Assembly: GCA_030248195.1 (NCBI GenBank)
Contig: JASAND010007780.1
Coordinates: forward strand, 1 to 64,000
Direction of reading: 5' to 3'
Origin: Trissonchulus latispiculum
Lineage: Eukaryota; Nematoda; Enoplea; Enoplida; Ironidae
DNA: 64,000 bases
Shown here in pieces: positions 47,932 through 58,893 of the stretch; the stretch's first letter is position 1, and the number at the start of each line of letters is the position of its first letter. The notes below the pieces were generated by a model. That model had not been told where the DNA came from. It saw only the letters and a list, made by a program, of their open reading frames with translations, and searched no databases. The position numbers and the translations under genes are program-made.

Positions 47932-50097
47932 ACTAAAACTAACTTTTTAATTGGTTTTAGCGGCAGTTTTTCTGCATTCGTAGTGTCATTTTTCTTTCTT
48001 GTTTAGTTTTTGCATAAACATTGAATTTAAATTATCTCTAAAATATCAAGTTTTGTTTAATATTTCCTTTAACCTTTTTTAATACTTATTTTAAAAAATT
48101 CATTATCTGGAAACAGCTGGACGCATGGTAAGAAAATGAAAATGTGTATTTCATTAAATCTAGCTGGTCACTAATTCGTATCCTTATTCATTAAATTAAC
48201 TTAATATACATCTTGTTGTTGACACGGGTGAACTGGAGAACTAAAGCCAAGCAACGCTTTTGCAATTTTTAAGTAAATTATACAAACTTTTTAAATTAGT
48301 GATAATTTCTTCTTAATATGATATCAAATTTAGTCATTACACTTCGTTACAACATGAACAACGTGGATTAGCACAGGCTCGGGCTCTGGTTGTAGGAGGC
48401 TAGGCTTGCACTGAAAAAATTTGCAAGTACATATAAATTACAGTAATGTGTTGCCAAATTGAAACTGATATTGGCATAAAACTGTCAAGTTTTGATTATT
48501 CGGAAGAAAGTTGATGTTTTCACATTCAAAATGATTCTTTGCAGATTTGAGCCAAAATCTGTACAAAATCACTACTTTTAACGATTTCTATATAGCGATA
48601 GTTTTTTAGAAATTGCTAAAATTTGCGTAAATATTTGCAATTTTACTGGTTTACCGTCTTTCCCTTCTTGCCGAGGGGTTTTTCATTTTTGTTTGGTTTT
48701 TGGTTTTTTGTCTGCACCCTCTTTCCTCAGGTTATCCTGTGCCAGTCCTTGCCCACGTATTAACTTAAAAGGATGTTAATTGCAGAGAAAAGATTCGTTT
48801 AAACTTAACCTAAACATAAAATTAACTTTTCGGGAAATGTTTTGTGTTGTTATTGGTTTCTAAAATTCATTATGATCAAACCGATCATAATAACAGAAAT
48901 AAAAATCAAACGGCAGCTCCTCGTGGATGGGCATTTGCAAGTCTAAATTTTTCTCTACCACTTGAGGCATGTCAGCGAACGAATCTTGCAGACTGGGACA
49001 AATGTACAATTTATACTTAATATCTTTTGATTTGACTCGGTTAAACGGATAAACAACCGGAACTTAACTATTTTTCAGGCCAGGTGAAACGGCAAAGCAT
49101 TTACAATAAGTTTTTGAATCGGTTTCGAACTAAAGGAATTAACGTTGTTTAAAAACATGCTTTAATCACTGTTAATTAACAGTAATAATTTTAATTTTTG
49201 TTTACGTTTCCATTTTTATAAGTTTACTTGAATAATTTTTCAAGAATAAGCGGGAAAGCTTTTATTTGTTACATATTAAATTAGCATACAGTTTAAATCC
49301 GTACTAATAATAATATTCTGTTGTATTAAGTATATTCTATAATTGTACAAATGATTTCGAGGTATTCCATTACAATTTTATGAACTTTCTGACAAATGCT
49401 GTATGTAAACCATGGTAAATGTGTGTTAAAATATAAGTGTCAATACTAGCAGTGTCCATACTCAACCTAATAAGTGTCCGTACTAGACAAGCTGAATCCT
49501 ATGTAAAATGCAGTTTTAGTCTCGAGTGTCCGTACATAGCGAGCTTACCCTAAGTTTTCTGTTTTGGTAACTTCTGACTATGTTTTGCATATACACATTA
49601 TATATATTATTACTTTTATGATACAATTATTTCGGTTCTGGCCTGATTCCTCAATCGAAAATAATTCAAAGAATTTATATCTTTCTGATATATATAGTCA
49701 TTGGCATTACGCGCTATGAAAAACACGCCAGAGTACCATTTCAATTATTTTTGTTTTTTCCATTATTAACTGAGAAATTAATGACACAAATCAAAATCTA
49801 ACCTTAGAAACATGCTTTGGTAAATTTTCTAAGTAAGCATGCATGCTCTGGCGAAATGGCGTTGTTCGATCTCCTACTTGTTATTAATGTTTGTGCGGCA
49901 AGATGGAAAGTGCCAAAATCATAAATTTACCACTCGCACCATCATTGTCTAATTATTACTTTCAACTGATAATCGATCTCAGGGCCTTCTCGGCAAGCGA
50001 GTTAAACGAGCTACAAAGAGTTAAAATTAACTCAATCCTCTTCCCGTACAGGAATAAAATAATGAACCAATTCATTTGAACCAGATTGCAGTATTAT
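47932..50097. other. AT-rich intergenic sequence; nothing recognised
   Basis: Only short ORFs and AT-rich runs. No shared repeats with other parts of the window were seen. Confidence 0.5.
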
Positions 50098-51353
50098 ACT
50101 CAAGTATGACCAAAACATCTTGGAATCGAACTGTGAGCGCTTGTCCTGGGATAACATTTCAAGGTAGCCCATATAAAGTATACATTTTCAGAATTCTCAG
50201 AAGGAGGAAAATCTTCTAAACCCCTAGTATACGGTCGGTATCAGGTTACCGGATACTAACTCTATAAAAACTGCTGATTTGGAAGGAACAAGCTAATTAA
50301 CCCATACTCAAGCACGGTGGTCCTTTGCCCAAAACATTTCCGAATATCAGATCACATCAGGTCCATGTGAGGTAAGGATGTCTAGGTTACAAAAACCGCA
50401 AAGCAAGATGGGTTTGTCCTATAGCTTGGCTCATTAGATTTTTCAATGCCTCGGGTCGAAATTAGTCTGAATACAAGATTTCGCGGAATTTCAACAAACA
50501 CCGCGTGATCTATGGTCGTATCCGGTTCGAAAAAACCAGGAAAAATTGGTTTTTTGGCCTTGTGATTTTTAGCCATCTCCAAAATGCTATGATCCAAAAT
50601 CACAGCAGATATGAAGTAAATTGAGAATTGGACTAATTAGGGCTATACCAAATATCATTTTAATGAAATAGTATGCCTTCCGGACCAACCGGATACTGAG
50701 AAGATAGCCCATCAAATCTCAAATTGCAAAGCTCAGAACCGGAAATGGATCGAGTTTAAGATTGTTTTGACACCGGTAAAATGAAGACAGCCTCCCAAAC
50801 ATTCATTGTGCCCAAAACTAACATTTTTATCCGCAATTCCGGGGAATTATTTCCGATCCGCAAACCAATCTTCCGGTTTTCTTTCGAACCAGATACGACC
50901 ATAAATCACGCAGTTTTATTCAAACCAGACGAAGTTTTGTATACAGACTAATTTCGATCCGAGGGATTCAAACATCCAACCAGAGAAGCTGTAGGTCCAA
51001 CCCATTTTGCTGTGCTCTTATTTTTAACTTAGACATTTGGTTACTGGACACGTAAGATTTCCGGAAATGTTTTGGGCCAAGGACTAAAGTCTTAGAGAAT
51101 GGATAATTAATTACTTTAAGTAATTAGTTTAATTAATTAATGATTAATTAGTATTTCCTTCCGAATCTGACACGTATTTATCGATTTAGCATCCGGTAAC
51201 CGGATACCGACCAAATAGTTTGAGTTTAGCGTGTTCTACTCCTTCTGAGGATTCTAAAAAAATATATATATAGTTTATATGGGATACCTTCAAATGCTAA
51301 CTCAGGCCAGGCGCTCACAGTTCGGTTCCAAGATTTTTTGGTCAGACTTGAGT
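50098..51353. mobile_element. 1.26-kb foldback element
   Basis: The two halves are imperfect inverted repeats along almost their full length, centred near 50730. Outer ends: ACTCAAGTATGACCAAAACA on the left and TTTTTTGGTCAGACTTGAGT on the right. Further paired blocks: GAACTGTGAGCGC, CCCATATAAA, GGTTACCGGAT, CATGATCTATGGTCGTATC-type words. It lies just upstream of the armadillo gene. No transposase ORF; no clear target duplication. Confidence 0.85.
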
Positions 51354-51578
51354 TGAATAGTTCTTTTAACTCGCAAGAGATTGGCCCTCAAGTGCTAAAG
51401 TAATTGTGTAAAAGTTTCTTACGTATATGAAAAATAAGATGATGATGCAATCCTGTCGAAACAGTAAACATAATATTGCAGTTTGCGACGAAAATCTCAA
51501 AGATTTTATGAATGTACATATGTCTTTATGTCAGCTATCACTCAAGAATGCTAAAGTGTTCAAGTTAAAGTGTTAAGC

Positions 51579-53027
51579 ATGAACAGGGTTTTGCTTCTTA
51601 ACATTCGTTCTAGGGAAGAGATGAATTTACAACCGCCGCTGATTCCATCTTACAAGCAGAACAACAGTTTTGAAGTCCTCTACAGGAAATTTGGAACTGC
51701 GGTCAGCTTCGACAAAAGGCTGGAGGCGATTCAAGCCATTCGCAAGCAGCTCTCTGTGTTGCATAATCCCAAAATTGATGAAATCATCAAATCGGGCATT
51801 GTAAAGTATATCGTCAAAGTCCTCAGCAATAGCTTCATGGAAACAGCAATCAGAGTGGAAGCTGCTTGGATTCTAACCAACGTCGCCAGTGGAAAAAGCC
51901 GACATACCGAGTACGTCGTCATCTGTGGAATTCTGCCGATTGTCGTTCGCATTATCCAGGCGGAAGCACCACCTGGAGATGAAAGTTGGGACTCTTTGGT
52001 TGAGCAGAACGTCTGGATCGTTGGCAATATTGTCGGAGATGGGGCCAAACTTCGAGCTGTGGCCCTGGACCAGGGCGTCTTCCAAGTGTTGCTAAATTTG
52101 CTCCGACGAAACGAATTCAACGGGCCGATCGCTGGGCCGATCCTGCAACACTCGTTGTGGGCAGTCGGAAATGTGTATCGTCACGGCGCATTCCCCGGTT
52201 CCCTGCAGATGGCAAATGAATATTTGGAGGTCCTCAAAGAGATACTGCCCAGTCATGAGGATAATTTTCTCCACCTGACCTGGATAGCCTGGTCTCTCCA
52301 CTACATCGGGAACTGTGACCACGATCATGCCCGACTGACATCGGAAGACGTCATTCTCCAGTATGTGATCAGTGGCATCCAGCAACGCCAGTCCGTGCCG
52401 TTGATCAATGCTTGCCTCTGCATCCTGAAGCACATCGCTGAAGCAGACGGACAAGTCCTGTTCAGAATTATCCAAAAAAGTGCCTCATTTCTGACCAGCT
52501 TCAGGTTCCTCCTAAAACATCGGATGGATCGGGTCCAGTGTCGTGCCTTCACACTGATGGCGCTTTTTACGGAAAAAGCCAACGCAGAATTGGTTCAAGA
52601 AATTATTGATGCACAAATCTTTCCCATGCTCTGTCGTCCTATGAAACGCAGCCCGCTCTGCCGTAAGGAGGTATCGGCCCAAATTCTATTTAATCTTGTT
52701 TCAGGTGGCACTCTGGATCAGTTGGAATGGTTTGTGAAGGCTCACCTTTTCCAGGTGGTGGGTCGGAATCTGGCACCGAAAAGTTTGAAATTGCAAAAGA
52801 ATCTTGCGGAATGTATCCTGTTGATATTGGAAAAATTTTGTGGTCCTCACTATTGTAACTATTTTAGAAAGGATCTGTCCTCAAAGGCTCAAGAAATTTT
52901 GGAACTTGCGGAAGCGGCTGGGTTGAAAAGTATGCTATTGCGAAGTTTAAGTGGATCCGATCCGTGGGAATCCTATCAAGTGAAACTCATGATTCTGATA
53001 AGATATTATGATTATGAATGTTTTTGA
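51579..53027 (+). CDS. Importin-alpha-like armadillo-repeat protein
   Basis: An uninterrupted 482-codon frame from ATG 51579 to TGA 53027. It consists of armadillo repeats. The NLS-binding W/N pairs of importin-alpha are visible: EAAWILTNVASG (W97, N101), EQNVWIVGNIVGDG (W146, N150), HSLWAVGNVYRHG (W194, N198), then a diverged TWIAWSLHYIG (~235-245). Such proteins carry NLS cargo to importin-beta. No Arg/Lys-rich importin-beta-binding domain is seen at the N-terminus (MNRVLLLNIRSREEMN). A good acceptor-like site (cttaacattcgttctag, ending 51613) could mean this is the last exon of a longer gene with the N-terminal domain upstream. Alternatively it is a retrocopy or a divergent family member. 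Confidence 0.85.
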   Translation: MNRVLLLNIRSREEMNLQPPLIPSYKQNNSFEVLYRKFGTAVSFDKRLEAIQAIRKQLSVLHNPKIDEIIKSGIVKYIVKVLSNSFMETAIRVEAAWILTNVASGKSRHTEYVVICGILPIVVRIIQAEAPPGDESWDSLVEQNVWIVGNIVGDGAKLRAVALDQGVFQVLLNLLRRNEFNGPIAGPILQHSLWAVGNVYRHGAFPGSLQMANEYLEVLKEILPSHEDNFLHLTWIAWSLHYIGNCDHDHARLTSEDVILQYVISGIQQRQSVPLINACLCILKHIAEADGQVLFRIIQKSASFLTSFRFLLKHRMDRVQCRAFTLMALFTEKANAELVQEIIDAQIFPMLCRPMKRSPLCRKEVSAQILFNLVSGGTLDQLEWFVKAHLFQVVGRNLAPKSLKLQKNLAECILLILEKFCGPHYCNYFRKDLSSKAQEILELAEAAGLKSMLLRSLSGSDPWESYQVKLMILIRYYDYECF

Positions 53028-53429
53028 CTTTATATAATAATTGCAGTGATAATGACAGACTCAGACTGTGGCTGAACGACCTTTTCAGGGTGCAGTCTGC
53101 GCTAATTCAATATCTCCAGAAACTGTTCAGTAGGAACTGTAAATGAATTTGGTGTAATATCTGACTAGTTTCGTGTAATCCTCACAACAATGCTAATTTT
53201 CAGTAAAATTAAACTGAACTGGGCGAGTCCATAAAGATTTGTATGAAACATGCCAGTCAAATCCACAATATGCATCGAAAACATATCCAGCCTTGATGGT
53301 TCTAGCAAATTCCATTTCAGCACGCAAAATTTTCGCCAAGAGTGCAGAATTATATATATAAATAAATAAATATATATATAGTATAATATAATATATAATA
53401 TAATATATATATAATATATATAAATATAT
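53028..53429. other. 3' flank of the armadillo gene with TA-rich tract
   Basis: An imperfect (TA)n/(TAAA)n tract at 53351-53432 includes AATAAATAAATA, which could serve as polyadenylation signal but is low complexity. Nothing else recognised. Confidence 0.5.
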
Positions 53430-53930
53430 ATAAGAAGAAGAGTAGGCCACTAGAGGTCTTCTCTTCTTGGCATTTTCGGCCAGAATACGCGAATGTTCCC
53501 CCGTTTGGTGGGGGTAGCTCTCTTCGACAAAGCATACCCCCTCCATTTGGTGGGGGGAGGGGTAGAGCAGAGGATTACGGTAGGTTTTGCTCTATTCGAA
53601 AGTGGAAAGGGGTAGGCAGGCACACTGGGTTCCCTTTTGGCGGGGTGGTAAGCAAAAGGGGTCCCCGTTTGGGGGGTTAGGGGTCGCCAACAGCCAATCA
53701 GATTCAGCCGTCCTGGCCTGCCTTGGCGACCCCCCCCCTCCCAAACTGGGACCCCCTACTGCCTACCCCCTCCCCACCAAACGGGGACCCCTTTTGGCTA
53801 CCCCCCCTCCAGACAGGGACCTCTTTTGGCTACCCCCCACCACCAAACGGGGGAACATTCGCGTATTCTGGTCGGAGCACAAACTCAATGCCAAGAAGAA
53901 AAGCCCTCTAGTGGCCTGCTCTTCTTCTAT
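53430..53930. mobile_element. MITE with ~90-bp inverted repeats
   Basis: Left arm AGAAGAAGAGTAGGCCACTA... and right arm ...TAGTGGCCTGCTCTTCTTCT pair along ~90 bp, including GAATACGCGAATGTTCCCCC with its mirror. The interior is G- or C-rich (CCCCCTCC, GGTGGGGG) and pairs less perfectly. A fragment of the family is at ~38394. The false ORFs here are Pro/Gly-rich by composition. Confidence 0.85.
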
Positions 53931-55020
53931 ATTATAAAGGAATTAATTATGGACTCTTGCTTTCAGGGAACAATACATGATCTGCAACTTATGCAACAGT
54001 TCGCACAATTTTAGGAAAGTATATGTAATGAAATTACTATTTTTGTCACTATAATTGTTGTTTTATTCAGTAAAAAGATGTTTTGCGTTCTTACAGCCTC
54101 ACCTAGCAACCAGGAATAGGTTAACAAATTAATACAAAAACGGCCTAACTAAAGATGAATCTAGGCCTTAAAGGAAAACTAACTAGAAAGGAGGAAATCA
54201 GCGAGTTATTAGTTGATTCTTATTGAAGATCTCGTGGCCAGTCCAGCGTTTATGCCAGGTAATTACGTGTAAAAAGGATTAGTATCTGCAACTGTCAATT
54301 ATAACCTGTAATTGTATTATGTGTCTGTCAAAACTGCCAGAATTGCCTTGAAATCTCAACAACCCAATTAATTAATAGGACTTAACTAATGTGGTTTAAC
54401 CGTATTCATGCGGCCGTATTGAGGCCCTTGAACTACCTTAATCAGCGAACTTAATAGGTGTTAAAGTCACTTAAATTGTGTGTAATTAATAAGGTTATCT
54501 CAACTCTTAGTGCAAGGATTCGAACCTTTGACCTCTTGCCCTTACGCTACACGTATGGGACGGCCGTATTGAGGCCTCCCACGATTGCGCAAACCCTCAT
54601 TACCTCAGCCTTGTGCAAGGGCGGTCGTATTTGAGACCCGCTTAATTTTCCTGCCCTTGTCATCTTCACGTCAGCGTTGCATAACGGCCAATTTCGGCCT
54701 AAATCCCTCTTAAATAACAAGAAGTCACACGTTAACTCACTTTATTACAACACTTACACAACAGTTAAAAACCTCTACACAATACCAACACTTGTTATAC
54801 TTTACTTCCTGAAACAACAAAAAAGTACAAGTTAAATTACGCATTTTAATTCTTACGTATTAGTTTTAATTTCATTTTTCAGGGAGTTTCCCTCTTCTTC
54901 TCTCCCTTTCACGGGCCGGCCTTTCATCTTAGGCCGCCCGCCTGTTTGTCTGGAGAGCGTGGAAAGCTCCCAGACCTTGCGTGAACAAATGCCATTCATG
55001 CATTCATTCACGTAAGTCCT
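53931..55020. other. Intergenic; nothing firm
   Basis: Contains a tRNA-like 3' half on the minus strand at ~54500-54555 (AAGGTTCGAATCCTTG with an anticodon-arm-like segment before it), likely a SINE remnant. Several GGCCGTATTGAGGC words occur at 54410-54580. No supported gene. Confidence 0.4.
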
Positions 55021-55059
55021 ACAATTGTGACCTCACAAGGGTCACAGGGGTGACCTCCC

Positions 55060-55096
55060 CCTATATAAGGCTGAATTCAGCCTTGCACTACTCAGT
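55060..55096 (+). promoter_or_regulatory. TATA/Inr core promoter
   Basis: CTATATAAGG (55061-55070) is followed ~30 bases later by the initiator-like CTCAGT (55091-55096). A perfect 18-bp palindrome, AAGGCTGAATTCAGCCTT (55067-55084), lies between them. Just upstream are TGACCT, AGGGTCA and TGACCT words (55028-55056). This looks like a strong promoter, possibly of a retroelement, but I found no matching ORF downstream. Confidence 0.5.
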
Positions 55097-55312
55097 ATAA
55101 AGTGTAGGTAGACAAACAAATACAGACAATATATACATATACAATAATAATAGGAACTTAGGTACTTAAGTTGTTCATTACATAGGTACTTATTAGTAGT
55201 TCTCAGTATAAAGTGTAGGTAGACAAACAAATACAGACAATATATACATATACAATAATAATAGGTACTTAGGTACTTAAGTTGTTAATTACATAGGTAC
55301 TTATTAGTAGTT
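55091..55312 (+). repeat. Two-copy tandem repeat, period 111 bp
   Basis: CTCAGTATAAAGTGTAGG occurs at 55091 and 55202, and both copies continue nearly identically for 111 bp. It starts at the putative initiator, so the initiator itself is duplicated. Confidence 0.9.
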
Positions 55313-55492
55313 CTAGGTAAGTTAATATTTTTTAGTTCTAACTTAGGTACCTACTATTCTTACGTAAGTTGTTTTCGTCTTTTGGGTCCTTGATGAAACA
55401 AACAGGTGCGTCTCGTTTGCTTCTAATAAGCAAAGGAGACCTCTTTTAGTCGGCCGCTGGAGGACCCCCTGGAGAAGAGAAGTCTCCCGCCC

Positions 55493-55637
55493 TTACAGGG
55501 TATGGGGGCACGGTGTTCATCCCCGGTTTCATTGCCCTTGAGCCAGGAGTGCCACCTCGAATGATGACTGCAACCGTGGAGGAGGGGCCAGCTCCTCAAG
55601 GCAGATGTCCTACACAGTCTCCTGTTACCTTCCCACG
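55493..55637 (-). mobile_element. tRNA-derived SINE, family B, partial copy 3
   Basis: Reverse-strand match to the 3' half of the family: TTCATCCCCGG, CTTGAGCCAGGAGTGCCACC, GTTACCTTCCCAC. The tRNA-like head is missing. Confidence 0.85.
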
Positions 55638-55639
55638 TT

Positions 55640-58600
55640 CGTGGTAAGTTTCTGGAGGACCAAGTTGCTAGAAATATTGGAGCTTCTGTTTACTCCAAAT
55701 TTATGAGCTCCAGCAGTGACCCCTAAAACTTGCTACCAAAAATCCGACCTTTGGCCGTCTAACTTTTGAATTAGGGGTCACCTGTTCCCATTAAGTTTGG
55801 GGTCCTCCAACCGCCAGACGCGCCTGTGGGCTGCTGTAGGTCAAGACTCGGCAGCCCAATAGGAAAAGCGTGATCATCACAAGCAGCCAATCAGCTGCAA
55901 GAAGCTTTAAGGCCAGCCCCCTACTGGGTTCTCGACTGCAATTAGCAGTTTCCAGTCAGTGCTTGGCTGGCAGTCGGGGAGAGAGGCTGGTCTCTCTTCC
56001 CTAATAACATTAGCATTACCTTTTTCCCCTATTGTCCGTATGCACCCGGGAGAGGTGTGTCTTGCGCCAATTATATGGAGGCCTGGACTATAGCACCCCT
56101 CCCCTTCCCCCCATTTCCCCTAGGGTTTTCCATTTCAGGTCCTGCCAGCCATGCACTCACGTTCCTGGCCGCCCCCGTGAGCCCATATGTCTTCGGACGG
56201 CTCACGGGGTGCACTGTTTCTGACCCGGGGACCCTTATGCCTGAGAGGCGGTCCCTAAGACCATTTTTTCTACATTTTTGGGCGAATGCCCCTTTGTTTT
56301 CTTTATGTTTGTACTTGCGAGGGTGTGGGCCTTTCGCCCCACCCTCTGGGGTATTTTTGATGGGTTTTGTGCTCTCCCTCTAGTGGTTTGCGAGCAGTTG
56401 AACCTCGCAAACCACCCTCATCAAACGGTTTTTTCTAATCACTTTGCCCGTTTTCCATACCTTTCTTAAAAGGCCTCCTTTTTGGCCCTATTTCTGGGCA
56501 AACATTTTTAAGTTTGCACCTCTCAAACCACCTTCAAACTGTCGTTTTTTTATCTCTTTTCAACATTTTCGGTTCTCACCCCAAAACCCAATTTTATATC
56601 CTAAAATCAACATAAACTTGGGTAGTTAGTCTTAAGGAGTACCCTCACCTACCCACCTTGAGGAAGGGGAGTTAGGCCACTCCCCGGGAGTAGGTCTTTC
56701 AGGTTAGGACCCCCCTTATCCCCACAGCCGGCAACTAGAGTCACTGTCATAACCTTGTCTTGTTTTAATCATTGCCGGTTTAAAACATGAGGCTTCATGA
56801 AATACCTTAAAACCAGAAAATCTACCTTTTAAATGTTGTTTAACTTACTAATTATTCAGGTGTTAACAGGGGAATACCGGCTCCCCCTTTTAATTAAAGC
56901 TGTCCTTAGCATATTTCTTGTAATAATTGCTATAACGGCAATCATTGTCCCCATTGGCTTTTGCACATATAAAACGAAAACACACACGGGTGATCACATG
57001 GGAATGGCCATTTCTGGGCCATTCCCGAAATATAACACTTTCACGCAGTCGTAGCTATTAATAAGAATTAGTTAGGTTAGTATCCTGGGAATTAGCCCCA
57101 TTGTAGCACTGTTAGGAATATAATTTGTACTGTGTTGTATAAGAGCGGCTCCTCACGTAACTCCTCCAGTTGAGGTTGTGAGTGAAGCCAAGTATGCGTG
57201 AGGTGTGAATGTTGCGTAATTGTATCTGCGTAATTGTGTGAATAACTGTGAACGTATGACTGAAATAGAATGACTGAAATAGTAATAGTATACTGAAATA
57301 ATGTAGGTACGATTGTATGCGTGTGTTTGACGTTTAGATGAGCGTGTGAAAGTAGTATGTGTGAGTCTGCATGAATGGAATTACGTTTGCTGTGTGAGTA
57401 TAACAGTATGAATGGGACTGCTCATGTAGACCCCTCGCGGAGGTCTTGAGTGTAGTCCGTAGGGAAACAGCTAGTTAAGCTATAACATTAGGAAGTTGTT
57501 AGGCATAATAATTGGAACATACATTATAAGCAGTTAGGTTAGGTTAAGTACACGTTTAGTCTAGTGTTAGTTAGCTTTAATAATATTAGTTCGTGTTAGT
57601 AATAATTATCAACATTAGTAATTACGGTTAGCATTATAATGTTAGTTAGGATGGTTAATAACCGTTAATGTCTGTTAGTATGTGATGTCCGGTTCTAGAT
57701 TGACCCCCAGAGGCCCGCGTAAGTCACCTTACTCAAGGTGCGGGCCCTCTGCAAGAAAAGGGTTAATCTACAGTTGTTTAGCTAGGATTCTAGGCCCAGT
57801 TTAGGAATTTGGTAAACTCATTTGCATATTCGCGGTAATATGGTTTAGGAACCAACTAGTAGGTTACCAACCCAGGGTAGGGTTATAATCATTGTTATTA
57901 AGTCTAGTTAGGCCTGCAGTGTGTGAAATAGGCCTAAGTTAGTACCAGGTAGCCTGTAATAGGTAACAGTAAGTAATAATTGGTAGTGATTAACATTATC
58001 CTGTTCAGTGGCCAGGTTTGGGCCCTAATTAAGTGTTATTCGCCAATCCTGGCAAGTAGGTTACACATCATATACTGGTTAATACGTAGTAGTTAGAGTA
58101 GGTCAGTCTAGCTGTAGTTTAGGTCTGTAGTAAATACTGAGTAGTGCACACGTGACTCTATGCCCATGAGAGGCTCGGCCAGAGCCTCAGTTGCATATTT
58201 AGCCAAGTAGGCCGGAACGGCCGCAAGCTTGGTCCTACTCGTTCGGTTGATCCACAGAAATGTCAGTTTTAGTCTGTTTTCAACCTAAAAATACAAAATA
58301 ACACATTACGCGTTACACGATGCACAATTCGGGTCTCAAACTCGCACGTGAAAGCCAATCGGTCCGGGCAATAGTTGCTGGGGTTTAATCCCCACCACCT
58401 CTGTTTCTAATGGGTTTTAACCCATTTGATTCAGGTAGCCGACGTCAGCGCGAATCTCTGCCCTGCTGCCTGCCTGTGGAATCAAGCCTGATCACTTGTC
58501 TTGTCGGTATAGTCAGATTGGTGCTAAGATTGTGTGAAGTGTCTGGATCCCGCCAGTGGTTACCTATCAGTCAGTAGTAGTCAGAATCCGTCAGTATCAG

Positions 58601-58893
58601 TCAGCCAGCGTGCTTACAAGTTCCAGTCCTGTTTGCTGTGCGGAGATCAGTTCAGTTCCTGTGCCTTTGTCCAGTTCGATCAGCCTAATAGGTACTTGTC
58701 AGGCCTAGTTTTAATGCGGATACGGAATTTAGACCAGCAGAGACGTTCGGCTAACCTTGTATCGCTTTTGCGGAAAAAAACTACCTGTTCAACCTAAAAC
58801 TCATCTCACCACTTTTCAGTCAAAAAGGCAGTATGTTTAGTGAAAGTGGTACCGCCTACGTCTTGATCCTCACCACGGAAGCCTGTCTATAAA
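55640..58893. other. Unassigned, mostly non-coding region
   Basis: Less AT-rich than elsewhere and full of TTAGTTAGG/TAGGCCTA-like words. It contains one possible terminal exon (56861-57052) and a large hairpin at 57708-57751; otherwise only short ORFs. It may be part of a large retroelement together with the promoter at 55.06 kb, but I could not find terminal repeats or pol motifs. Confidence 0.4.
56861..57052 (+). CDS. Possible terminal exon encoding a membrane anchor and short tail
   Basis: After an acceptor-like ttactaattattcag (ending 56860) the frame reads VLTGEYRLPLLIKAVLSIFL and a hydrophobic VIIAITAIIVPIGF stretch. A ~30-residue polar tail (CTYKTKTHTGDH...) follows, ending at TAG 57052. 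One membrane helix plus a short tail resembles the end of a type I membrane protein or of a retroelement envelope-like protein. No upstream exon was found. I do not recognise the family. Confidence 0.3.

Noticed and set aside
53587..53937. Pro/Gly-rich ORFs
   Set aside because: They follow from C- and G-rich runs in the MITE and differ between strands without codon bias.
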